The notes under the pieces: model-generated | What the model saw: only the letters and a program-made list of their open reading frames with translations | Told to the model about the DNA's origin: nothing | Database searches by the model: none | NCBI GenBank assembly: GCA_903895475.1 | Contig: CAITUF010000264.1 | Coordinates: 1-22,895 of the forward strand | Source of the DNA: an uncultured Opitutia bacterium | GTDB lineage: Bacteria; Verrucomicrobiota; Verrucomicrobiia; Opitutales; UBA953 | Reading direction: 5' to 3' | Length of the DNA stretch: 22,895 bases | Position numbers and translations under genes: made by a program | In this document: positions 1-6,817 of the stretch, piece after piece | Position numbering within the stretch: the stretch's first letter is position 1 | Layout of the letters: each line of letters begins with the position of its first letter

Positions 1-586
1 AGCCTCGTTCGAGTTTGTCGACTACGCCGAGCACAGCCGTGGCGTTAGCTTCGGGGACGCCAACGCTCGCGAGGTAGCGGAACCAAAGCGTGCGGTCGGA
101 AATACGGATGCGGAAGTCCTGCTGCGTCAGGCCGAAACCCAAAAGACAATCGGCGCAGAGTGCGATGAGCTCCGCATCGGCGGCAGGACCAGCCTCACCC
201 AGCAAGTCGGCATTCAGCTGATAGAAAGCACGAAGGCGGCCTTTCTGCGGCTTCTCGTAACGGTAGTTCTCACCGATGGCGAACCAGCGGATGGGCTTGG
301 CCATACCGTTGGCACGGGCGCCGACCATGCGGGCCAGCGAAGGCGTCATCTCGGGACGGAGGCTAACCTGGCGACCGCCCTTATCCTCAAAGTTGAATAA
401 CTGCCGGACGATCTCTTCGCCGGACTTCTCGGTGAAAAGTTCCAAGGGCTCGAGCACCGGCGATTCCCACTCACGGAAACCGTAACGGCGGCAGGCTTGG
501 CGCCACACGTCAAAGATGTGCCCCAAGACCGCACGGTCTTCAGGATAGAACTCCCGGAAGCCGGGCAGCGTTCGAATGTCGGACAT
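1..586 (-). CDS. hisS: Histidine-tRNA ligase, N-terminal part (cut by window edge)
   Basis: Class II aminoacyl-tRNA synthetase that charges tRNA-His in the cytoplasm. About 195 N-terminal residues are visible on the minus strand and the frame stays open to the window edge. The protein begins MSDIRTLPGFREFYPED, the usual HisRS opening. Class II motif 2 is clear at about residues 77-120: RPEMTPSLAR followed by an F-x-I-G-x-N-Y-R-Y-E-K-P-Q-K-G-R-x-R-x-F-Y-Q stretch, which is the HisRS ATP and histidine pocket. The start chosen is the ATG at 586-584, 15 nt after the stop of the HU-like gene, so the two are probably co-transcribed. No Shine-Dalgarno sequence is evident before it. The C-terminal anticodon-binding domain lies outside the window. 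The identity is firm. Confidence 0.93.
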   Translation of the reverse strand, partial: MSDIRTLPGFREFYPEDRAVLGHIFDVWRQACRRYGFREWESPVLEPLELFTEKSGEEIVRQLFNFEDKGGRQVSLRPEMTPSLARMVGARANGMAKPIRWFAIGENYRYEKPQKGRLRAFYQLNADLLGEAGPAADAELIALCADCLLGFGLTQQDFRIRISDRTLWFRYLASVGVPEANATAVLGVVDKLERG

Positions 587-601
587 TGAAAGTCGGGAAA
601 C

Positions 602-937
602 TTACGACTGCGGCTGCTCGGGGGCGGCGTCCGTCTTCTCAACGTTGTACGACTTGAGCTTGGCCTTCAGTTCCTTGCCGGCCTTGAATTTGATGACCGC
701 ACGCTTCGGAATGACGACGTCGGTCTCTGGGCGGTTCGGATTGCGACCAATGCGGCTCTTGCGCACCTGAACCTGGAAGACGCCGAAGTTGCGCAACTCA
801 ACATCGCGACCGGACAAGAGCGCCTCGCTGATAGCATCCAAGGTCAACTGCACGCTGTCGCGGATGTGCTTTTGCGGGTAGCCCTTTTCGGTAAAGATCT
901 TTAGGACGATTTCCCGCTTGGTGAGGTTGTCGGACAT
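602..937 (-). CDS. HU/IHF-family nucleoid DNA-binding protein
   Basis: Small basic histone-like protein that binds and bends DNA as a dimer. With the ATG at 937 it has 111 residues and begins MSDNLTKREIVLKIF. The fold is readable: an N-terminal helix pair (about 5-45), a beta saddle with ELRNFGVFQV (about 47-56), then the DNA-contacting arm with RIGRNPNRPET (about 62-72) and a final helix KFKAGKELKAKLKS. The NP pair in the arm is the intercalating motif of HU and IHF. The C-terminal tail beyond the fold is acidic and polar (TDAAPEQPQS). An in-frame start at 1000 would add 21 residues with no family counterpart, so it was not used. It lies 71 nt after yicC and 15 nt before hisS on the same strand. 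HU and IHF subtypes cannot be told apart here, so no symbol is given. Confidence 0.92.
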   Translation of the reverse strand: MSDNLTKREIVLKIFTEKGYPQKHIRDSVQLTLDAISEALLSGRDVELRNFGVFQVQVRKSRIGRNPNRPETDVVIPKRAVIKFKAGKELKAKLKSYNVEKTDAAPEQPQS

Positions 938-966
938 AGAGGTTCGTAAGTGTTGATAGACAAAGG

Positions 967-984
967 CATGGGAAACGCCCCATG
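967..984. promoter_or_regulatory. Inverted repeat in the yicC-HU intergenic region
   Basis: A perfect 6-bp inverted repeat (CATGGG, loop AAACGC, CCCATG) sits in the 71-nt gap between the yicC stop and the HU-like start. In the minus-strand transcript it forms a hairpin about 30 nt before the HU start. Only a weak T-rich stretch (CCTTTGTC) follows, so it is not a convincing terminator. It could be a 5' UTR element or an operator, and its function is unknown. Confidence 0.3.
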
Positions 985-1008
985 GCAACACCGCACCCAC
1001 AAAAAAGG

Positions 1009-1890
1009 CTATTCGAGGTTCTGCACCTGCTCCCGAATCCGCTCGATCTCGGTTTTAGCCTCTAAAACGGCCTGAGTGGTGGGGATTTCGGCTGCCTTAC
1101 TCCCAACGGTATTAACCTCCCGGAGAAGTTCTTGGACGAGGAAATCGAGTTTTCGGCCACTTTTCTCGACCTTCAACTCATTGGCAAACTGTAGGATATG
1201 GCTTTTGAGGCGGACGACCTCCTCGGTGATATCACAGCGGTCGGCGAAGAGCGCGAGCTCCTTGAGGACGCGCTCATCGGAAGGGTCGAGACTCAACCCG
1301 GCTTCCTGTAGACGTTTCAGGAGGGCCGCTCGATGCCGCTTCGGTGCCTCCCGCTCGCCGACTTCCATGTCCGCAACGAGAGTGGAAATTTTCTGCAAGC
1401 GGGCGCTGAGGTCGGCGACTAGACTACGGCCTTCGGCCTCACGCATCGCTACCAACTGATTCAAGGCGACGGCAAAGCCTTGGGCGACGGCGACTTCGCA
1501 AGTTTCTAGGGTCGGCAAAGGAGCACGCGCTGAGCGCTTACTTTCAGCGAGCTGCAGCAGCAAGCGGGCATCGGGTTCGAAAGGTACGCCCGCCCGTGCG
1601 GCCAGGCCACGTAGATCGGCCAAAGTGTTTAGCACCGCCTCGTCATCCCACGCGGTCGAAGTCGGCTTGGCGGCCACGTCGGCAAAAGTCACCCGCACCG
1701 TCACTTTACCGCGGACTAGGCGGGCCCGTATCCACGGTGCGGACAGCGTCTCCAGCGACGCCCATTCCTCCGGCGCGTAGCAGGAGACTTGTAGGTTCTT
1801 CTGATTGACCGTAGCGATTTCAACGGAGAGGCGACGGTCGGGGAGGTTGATTTCTCCGCGGCCGAAACCCGTCATCGAAGTCGCCGCCAT
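1009..1890 (-). CDS. yicC: YicC/YloC-family endoribonuclease
   Basis: The 293-residue product matches the YicC/YloC family over its whole length. Members are Mn-dependent endoribonucleases known from E. coli (YicC) and B. subtilis (YloC) and thought to act in RNA turnover. Visible signatures are MTGFGRG at residues 6-12 in the N-terminal domain and the C-terminal family block with GRKLDFLVQELLREVNT and a T-x-x-V-L-E-A-K-T-E-I-E-R-I-R-E-Q-V-Q-N-L-E end. The ATG at 1890 (MAATSMTGFGRG) was chosen because the longer in-frame start at 1935 lies inside trpB and adds residues foreign to the family. The ATG is 2 nt after the trpB TGA and has no Shine-Dalgarno sequence, which suggests translational coupling. 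Length is normal. Confidence 0.92.
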   Translation of the reverse strand: MAATSMTGFGRGEINLPDRRLSVEIATVNQKNLQVSCYAPEEWASLETLSAPWIRARLVRGKVTVRVTFADVAAKPTSTAWDDEAVLNTLADLRGLAARAGVPFEPDARLLLQLAESKRSARAPLPTLETCEVAVAQGFAVALNQLVAMREAEGRSLVADLSARLQKISTLVADMEVGEREAPKRHRAALLKRLQEAGLSLDPSDERVLKELALFADRCDITEEVVRLKSHILQFANELKVEKSGRKLDFLVQELLREVNTVGSKAAEIPTTQAVLEAKTEIERIREQVQNLE

Positions 1891-1892
1891 GC

Positions 1893-3128
1893 TCAGAGCT
1901 TGATTTCGACGCCCATCGCACGGGCGGCACTCCACACGTCCTTATCGCCGCGGCCGGAGAGGTTGATGAGCACGATATTCGTGCGTGGTCCATCCGCCGC
2001 GACCTTGCAACCGTGGGCGATAGCATGACTGGACTCCAGCGCCGGAATGATACCCTCGGTACACGAAAGCAGTTTGAAGGCGTCGAGGCATTCCTGGTCA
2101 TTCGCATAGGCGAACTCAATGCGACCCTTGTCGTGGTAATAGGCATGCTCGGGGCCGACGGCGGCGTAATCCAAGCCCGCGGAGACGGAATGCGTCCCTT
2201 CAATCTGCCCTTCGCTGTTCTGTAAAATATGGGTCATGCAACCCTGCAACACGCCCAAGCGTCCACCGGCGAAACGCGCGGCATGCTCACCGGTCTTGAT
2301 GGCGCGGCCACCCGCTTCGACGCCAATCAGCTGGACGCCCGGTTCGTCGAGATACTCAAAGAACGAACCGATGGCATTCGAGCCGCCACCGACGCAGGCC
2401 ACGACGGTGTCGGGCAAGCGGTCTTCAGCCCGAATCATCTGCTGCTTGGACTCGAGCGAAATGATCCGATGGAAATCGCGGACCATCATGGGATACGGAT
2501 GTGAACCATAAGCCGTGCCCAAAATATAATGCGTATCGCGCACATTGGTCACCCAATCGCGCATGGCCTCATTGACGGCCTCTTTCAACGTTCGTTGACC
2601 CGCTTCAACGCCACGGACCTCTGCACCCATGAGACGCATCCGATAAACATTGAGTGCTTGGCGTTCCATGTCCGTCGCACCCATATAAATGACGCACTTT
2701 AGGCCAAAACGGGCGCAGACGGCCGCGGTGGCGGTGCCGTGCTGACCGGCGCCGGTTTCAGCGATGATGCGCTTCTTGCCCATGCGCACGGCGAGTAAGG
2801 CTTGGCCGATGACATTATTGATCTTGTGGGCCCCGGTGTGGAGCATGTCCTCGCGCTTGAGGTAAATTTTAGAGCCACCGCAATGTTTGGTGAGCGCCTC
2901 GGCGTAATAGAGGCCAGTGGGTCGGCCGGCATATTCCACCAACATATCCGCGTAGGCTTTCTGAAAAGCCGGATCACGCCGGGCTTCGGCGTAGGCCTTG
3001 GTCAAGTCGAGCAAAGGCGTCATTAATGTCTCAGGGACATACATGCCGCCGAACTGGCCGAAACGGCCATGGACGTCGGGAACCTGAAAGCGAGGCTCGG
3101 TGGTCTGGATAAGGCTGGAGGCCGACAT
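1893..3128 (-). CDS. trpB: Tryptophan synthase beta chain
   Basis: PLP enzyme that condenses indole and serine to tryptophan, normally in an alpha2beta2 complex with TrpA. The 411-residue product is TrpB1 length. The PLP lysine is K102 in HTGAHKINN, the catalytic glutamate is E124 in AETGAGQHG, and the phosphate-binding loop GGGSNA is at 247-252. The C-terminus has the family NLSGRGDKD. The ATG at 3128 follows GGAGG with 7-nt spacing, one of the few strong ribosome binding sites in the window. An in-frame upstream start at 3182 lacks such support. No trpA or other trp gene adjoins it; yicC follows after 2 nt, and uppP is transcribed divergently from the other side. Confidence 0.97.
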   Translation of the reverse strand: MSASSLIQTTEPRFQVPDVHGRFGQFGGMYVPETLMTPLLDLTKAYAEARRDPAFQKAYADMLVEYAGRPTGLYYAEALTKHCGGSKIYLKREDMLHTGAHKINNVIGQALLAVRMGKKRIIAETGAGQHGTATAAVCARFGLKCVIYMGATDMERQALNVYRMRLMGAEVRGVEAGQRTLKEAVNEAMRDWVTNVRDTHYILGTAYGSHPYPMMVRDFHRIISLESKQQMIRAEDRLPDTVVACVGGGSNAIGSFFEYLDEPGVQLIGVEAGGRAIKTGEHAARFAGGRLGVLQGCMTHILQNSEGQIEGTHSVSAGLDYAAVGPEHAYYHDKGRIEFAYANDQECLDAFKLLSCTEGIIPALESSHAIAHGCKVAADGPRTNIVLINLSGRGDKDVWSAARAMGVEIKL

Positions 3129-3147
3129 AAAGTGTCCTCCGATAAAG

Positions 3148-3199
3148 CGAGAAGCTCTCGGAAGGGCAAGCGACAAGGTCACATCGCTGGACTTGCCCT
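3148..3199 (-). promoter_or_regulatory. Two potential hairpins in the trpB leader
   Basis: The 99-nt trpB-uppP divergent gap holds two inverted repeats. The outer one pairs AGGGCAAG (3163-3170) with CTTGCCCT (3192-3199), with CGA/TCG continuing the stem past a bulge. The inner one is CGAGA, loop AGC, TCTCG (3148-3160), and lies just upstream of the trpB GGAGG. In the trpB transcript they would stack immediately before the ribosome binding site. No Trp-rich leader peptide is present, since the only short ORF there is MVGIVE. A role in trpB control is inference. Confidence 0.35.
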
Positions 3200-3227
3200 A
3201 CTCGACTATCCCGACCATTAGGAAAGT

Positions 3228-4193
3228 ATGCGTGGCCTTTGCCTCCTCTTGCTGACTCTCTGGGCGCCACTGTCGATGGCGGACTCGACATTCGCCCACA
3301 CCCAAGAAATCAGCATGGAAGAGGCTCGTGCTCAGTTTACGACCACCCGAGTCATCGTGACCGGAGTCGTCGAAGGCGTCACGGAATTCCTGCCCGTTTC
3401 CTCGACGGGCCACATGATCATCAGTGACCGCCTGCTGGGCGTGGATAATAACGAACACAAAATCGTGCGGGGCGTGGTCGATCGCAAAGGTCGCCCCGTC
3501 ACCCTAGGGCGCGTTGCCGATGACTATATCGTGATTATCCAGATTGGTGCCATCCTCGCCGTGCTCGTCGTCTTCTTCGCTCGACTGCGTCAACTCGTCG
3601 TCGGGCTAGTCCGACTCGAACGCCCTGCCCTGGCGCTCACGCAGTCTATCGCGATTGCCTTCCTACCTGCCGCCGTGCTCGGCTTCCTCCTCAAGGATTA
3701 CATTCCCTTTAGCATCGAGATTGTCGCGCTGGCACTCATCGGGGGCGGGGTCGTGATTCTGTTCGCCGAACGCCACCTACCGAAGCACGAAGCGCAACCG
3801 GACGAAGTCCTGCGACTCAGCTGGAAACAGTCGCTAACGATTGGCCTCTGCCAATGCGTCGCCCTCATCCCAGGAACGAGCCGTTCGCTGGCGACAATCC
3901 TTGGTGGCCGCTGGGCTGGCCTCTCCGCCGCGGCGGCGACGGAGTTTTCGTTCCTGGTCGGGTTGGCCATCCTTTCCGCTGCTTCGCTCTATAAGCTCTA
4001 CGCCCTCGGTCCCGCCGTCACGCAGGTCTACCCCTTAGGCAGTGCCGGCCTCGGCCTGATCATTGCGGCCGTGGCCGCCTTCCTCTCGGTCAAATGGATG
4101 GTGGGCTTCATCATGCGTCGCGGCATGGGCCCGTTCGCTTGGTATCGCATCGCCCTCGGTACCGCCATCTTGGCTTGGGCTATGGCGACTTAA
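3228..4193 (+). CDS. uppP: Undecaprenyl-diphosphatase with N-terminal extension
   Basis: Membrane phosphatase of the UppP/BacA family that converts undecaprenyl pyrophosphate to the monophosphate carrier for peptidoglycan and other glycans. Signatures are EGVTEFLPVSSTGH at residues 49-62 (catalytic E49 and E53, S59) and PGTSRS at 215-220, which carries the essential arginine, followed by several hydrophobic helices. Two things are odd. Residues 1-18 look like a cleavable signal sequence (MRGLCLLLLTLWAPLSMA), and the first loop has extra residues, about 72-100, before DYIVIIQIG, where E. coli UppP is much shorter. The ATG at 3228 has AGGAAA just upstream; an internal ATG at 3315 would remove the extension. 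At 321 residues it is longer than the usual 265-290. Confidence 0.93.
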   Translation: MRGLCLLLLTLWAPLSMADSTFAHTQEISMEEARAQFTTTRVIVTGVVEGVTEFLPVSSTGHMIISDRLLGVDNNEHKIVRGVVDRKGRPVTLGRVADDYIVIIQIGAILAVLVVFFARLRQLVVGLVRLERPALALTQSIAIAFLPAAVLGFLLKDYIPFSIEIVALALIGGGVVILFAERHLPKHEAQPDEVLRLSWKQSLTIGLCQCVALIPGTSRSLATILGGRWAGLSAAAATEFSFLVGLAILSAASLYKLYALGPAVTQVYPLGSAGLGLIIAAVAAFLSVKWMVGFIMRRGMGPFAWYRIALGTAILAWAMAT

Positions 4194-4216
4194 GGGACGA
4201 AGACTGCACAAATGCC

Positions 4217-4237
4217 CCCGCCTCAAGGCCTTGCGGG
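4217..4237 (+). other. Weak hairpin after uppP, possible terminator
   Basis: Downstream of the uppP stop, CCCGC (4217-4221) can pair with GCGGG (4233-4237), and the interior CAAGGCCTTG (4224-4233) is itself palindromic. No T-tract follows, so intrinsic termination is doubtful. It may mark the end of the uppP transcript before the mreB promoter region. Confidence 0.2.
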
Positions 4238-4311
4238 TGTGGCCAGCGGACAGCCTGACCAAAGTTATTCCCAGCAGGGGTCCACCGCTTAACCCTTTGG
4301 GCAAAAGGGGT

Positions 4312-4345
4312 TTGACTCCCTTATTCATAGGTTATTCATAAAGGA
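4312..4345 (+). promoter_or_regulatory. Putative mreB promoter region with a TTATTCATA direct repeat
   Basis: The 166-nt gap before mreB ends with a TTGACT box (4312-4317) resembling a sigma70 -35 element. It is followed by two perfect copies of TTATTCATA (4321-4329 and 4332-4340) with an 11-nt period, about one helical turn, and then AAGGA at 4341-4345. The hexamer 17 nt after TTGACT (TTCATA) is a poor -10 match. The repeat may be an operator overlapping the promoter. This assignment is inference. Confidence 0.35.
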
Positions 4346-4359
4346 AACCAACCCATCTG

Positions 4360-5376
4360 ATGTTCAAGCGCTTCCCCGGGCTATTCACGCAAGCCATCGG
4401 CATCGACCTCGGTACCGCCAACACGCTCGTCTTCCTTAAGGACCGCGGCGTCGTTCTCCGCGAACCTTCCGTCGTGGCCATTCGTACGAGCACCCGCAAG
4501 CCCATCGCCGTCGGCAACGAAGCCAAGATGATGCTGGGACGGACGCCGGGCGATATTCAAGCCCTCCGCCCGATGAAGGACGGTGTTATCGCCGACTTCG
4601 AAATCAGCGAGCACATGCTCCGCTACTTTATCGGCAAGGTCGCCCGTAAGTCTTTCTTAACTAACCTCACCGTCGTCGTCGCCGTGCCTTACGGCATCAC
4701 CGCCGTTGAACGCCGGGCCGTCATGGACTCCGCCTACCGCGCGGGGGCCGATGATGTCATCACCATTCCAGAACCCGTAGCTTCCGCTATCGGCGTCGGC
4801 CTCCCAGTCGAAGAACCGACGGGCTCCATGATCGTCGACATTGGTGGCGGTACGACCGAAGTCGCCGTCATCTCCCTCGGTGGCATTGTCCACGCCCGCT
4901 CCATTCGCGTGGGCGGCGACGAGTTCGACCTTTCCATCACCAAGTATATCCGTTCGTCGTATAATCTGATTATCGGCGAACGCACCGCGGAAGAGATTAA
5001 GATCAAGATTGGTTCCGCCTACGCCCTCGAGCAGGAATTAACCTATGAAGTGCGTGGTCGCGACGCGGTGACGGGCTTGCCCCGCTCCCTCCACCTGACC
5101 TCGCAGGAAGTCCGCGAAGCCATGGCCGACAATGTGAACCAGATCATCGAGGCCGTGAAGAGCTCGCTCGAGCGTATCCCGCCCGAACTCTCGGCCGACC
5201 TCGTCGATCGCGGCATCGTCATCGCGGGTGGCGGCGCCCTCATCCGCCGCATTGACCGCGCCCTCTCTGAAGCCACCGGCCTCCCGGTGATTGTCGCCGA
5301 AGACCCTTTGTGTGCCGTTGTCAATGGCACCGGCAAAATCCTCGCCAACGCCTCCCGCTGGAGCGGCCGAGAGTAA
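4360..5376 (+). CDS. mreB: Rod shape-determining actin homologue MreB
   Basis: Bacterial actin that polymerises under the inner membrane and guides the elongasome. The 338 residues are the normal length. The ATPase motifs are in order: phosphate 1 GIDLGTANTLVF (14-25), phosphate 2 VDIGGGTTEVAV (159-170), and the adenosine motif VIAGGGALI (287-295), with ATGLPV and NGTGK near the C-terminus. The N-terminus MFKRFPGLFTQ is short and amphipathic, which would suit membrane contact. It opens the mreB-mreC-mreD-mrdA run, with mreC starting 20 nt after its stop. The ATG at 4360 has AAGGA 14 nt upstream, a long spacing. A promoter with a direct repeat lies in the preceding gap. Confidence 0.97.
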   Translation: MFKRFPGLFTQAIGIDLGTANTLVFLKDRGVVLREPSVVAIRTSTRKPIAVGNEAKMMLGRTPGDIQALRPMKDGVIADFEISEHMLRYFIGKVARKSFLTNLTVVVAVPYGITAVERRAVMDSAYRAGADDVITIPEPVASAIGVGLPVEEPTGSMIVDIGGGTTEVAVISLGGIVHARSIRVGGDEFDLSITKYIRSSYNLIIGERTAEEIKIKIGSAYALEQELTYEVRGRDAVTGLPRSLHLTSQEVREAMADNVNQIIEAVKSSLERIPPELSADLVDRGIVIAGGGALIRRIDRALSEATGLPVIVAEDPLCAVVNGTGKILANASRWSGRE

Positions 5377-5396
5377 CTCCTGCGGGCTAACCCGCC

Positions 5397-6290
5397 ATGG
5401 ATAATAATCGCCAAGGAGCCAAAGCGTCCTACGTCGCCCTCGTTTTTTTCACGGGGCTATGGATGATTTTGCCGAGCGCTGTTCGGCGCTTCAACCGCGA
5501 AGCCTTCGCCGAATTCCAGGCCCCGGCCTTACACTTGGTTGGTAAAGGGCGTGACCTCGCTCGTTACTGGGAACTCCAAAGCCGCTCCCCGGAAGAACTC
5601 GTTGCCGCGGCCCGGGACCTCGCCCGCATCAACGCAGCGCTGGAGCTAAAGATTCATTCCTTAGACGACGCCCGCAAAGAGAATACCCGTCTCCGGGAGA
5701 TGCTGCGCTACCCGCAATCAACGGAATTCGTCACGGTCGTCGCACGGGTTTCCGTTCGCGAAACTTCTTCCTGGTGGCAACGCATCATCATCCGCAAAGG
5801 CCGCAGCGATGGCGTCCGCCCCGGCTGCCCCGTGGTCTTCGGCGACCGCGTCATCGGGCGAGTGAGCGTCGTCCACTTGACCACGAGCGAGGTGGACCTC
5901 GTCACCAGCCCGGGCTTCCGCTGCACCGCTTTCCTGGAAGGCGATGATCAATACCACGTCGTCCACGTCAGCGGTCGCGCCGGCCTAGCGCTCTCCGCCC
6001 CGCGCGCCATGGTCTCCATCATCCCGCTCGGCTACAATCCACCAGCCGGCCAAATCGCGAAGGTCATGACCACGGGTCTGGGCGGGGTCTTTCCCTCCGG
6101 CCTCACGTTGGGTACACTGGAAGCAGGCGTCCAGACGACTTCCGAAAAACATATGCAGACGGGCGCCCTCACCCCCGCCAAAGAACTTAGCTTCATTCAA
6201 GAAGTGTCGGTATTGATTCCGAAATACCCCACCGCGGGTGAAATTCTCCTCACCCCGGCCGATACCGGCAAAGCGGAAGAATTCCGATGA
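5397..6290 (+). CDS. mreC: Rod shape-determining protein MreC
   Basis: Bitopic membrane protein whose periplasmic domain activates PBP2 and links it to MreB and MreD. The 297 residues contain one N-terminal membrane helix (about 12-28, VALVFFTGLWMILPSA), a helical coiled-coil-like stretch (about 65-100, rich in A, L, R and E), then the beta-rich MreC core with ARVSVRETSSWW, GRSDGVRPGCPV and a GLGGVFPSGLTLG segment typical of the second barrel. The ATG at 5397 has no clear Shine-Dalgarno sequence. The stop overlaps the mreD start as ATGA (6287-6290), which indicates coupled translation. Confidence 0.95.
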   Translation: MDNNRQGAKASYVALVFFTGLWMILPSAVRRFNREAFAEFQAPALHLVGKGRDLARYWELQSRSPEELVAAARDLARINAALELKIHSLDDARKENTRLREMLRYPQSTEFVTVVARVSVRETSSWWQRIIIRKGRSDGVRPGCPVVFGDRVIGRVSVVHLTTSEVDLVTSPGFRCTAFLEGDDQYHVVHVSGRAGLALSAPRAMVSIIPLGYNPPAGQIAKVMTTGLGGVFPSGLTLGTLEAGVQTTSEKHMQTGALTPAKELSFIQEVSVLIPKYPTAGEILLTPADTGKAEEFR

Positions 6291-6817
6291 ACCTAAGCTG
6301 GGCCTGGCTTTTCCTCCTGCTAGCGACCTTCCCTTGGTTGCTTGGTGTCGACTTGCTCTCAGACTCAATCGCCGCCTCGGGCGTCTGCCTCTTCATCTCC
6401 GGCGCAGCCATCATTGCTCCTTGCCGACGTCTCCGTCGCTGGCAAGCGGTACTCTTTTCAGCGTGCGTCGGCTTCCTCTTTGAATCCATGCGGCCGATCC
6501 CCGATGGATCACTGGCGCTCCTCTTGGTCTTAGCGGCCATCTACCTGACTTCCCACCGCGACGAGATTCGTGACATGCCCAAAATGTTTTGGGCGGCCGT
6601 CCTCGTGAATGGCTTAGCCTGCACGGTTTGGTTCATCGCCGCCGGCCTGGCCCACCTGAAAGAGGTTCCGCTGTTCTCGCTGCACTTCCTCGGTCAATGG
6701 TTATTGCATCTGCTACTCGCAACCATCCTCGCGGTATTGCTACTGGTGCCGCTGGCCTTGGTGCAGAACTTCGCCATGGATAAGATCGGCGTCCCCAAGC
6801 CCGACGAAGCCGCATGA
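6287..6817 (+). CDS. mreD: Rod shape-determining protein MreD
   Basis: Integral membrane partner of MreC. The 176-residue product is almost wholly hydrophobic with about five predicted membrane segments, for example residues 4-22, 28-45, 55-68, 95-120 and 135-160. MreD diverges strongly in sequence, so the assignment rests on size, topology and position between mreC and mrdA. It overlaps both neighbours by ATGA junctions (6287-6290 and 6814-6817). The N-terminal MNLSWAWLFLLLATFPW is a hydrophobic start typical of the family. Confidence 0.88.
   Translation: MNLSWAWLFLLLATFPWLLGVDLLSDSIAASGVCLFISGAAIIAPCRRLRRWQAVLFSACVGFLFESMRPIPDGSLALLLVLAAIYLTSHRDEIRDMPKMFWAAVLVNGLACTVWFIAAGLAHLKEVPLFSLHFLGQWLLHLLLATILAVLLLVPLALVQNFAMDKIGVPKPDEAA

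Noticed and set aside
938..1000. Longer HU-like protein starting at 1000
   Set aside because: The added 21 residues have no counterpart in the HU/IHF family and cover the hairpin in the intergenic gap; the ATG at 937 gives the standard N-terminus.
3198..3458. Minus-strand frame ending in MVGIVE upstream of trpB as a possible leader peptide
   Set aside because: The short peptide has no tryptophan codons, and the long frame is antisense to uppP coding sequence, so it does not fit a trp attenuator.
4194..4311. Possible small RNA (4.5S/SRP type) in the uppP-mreB gap
   Set aside because: The conserved GGAAGGAAGCAGC-type core was not found on either strand, and no other known RNA fold was recognised.
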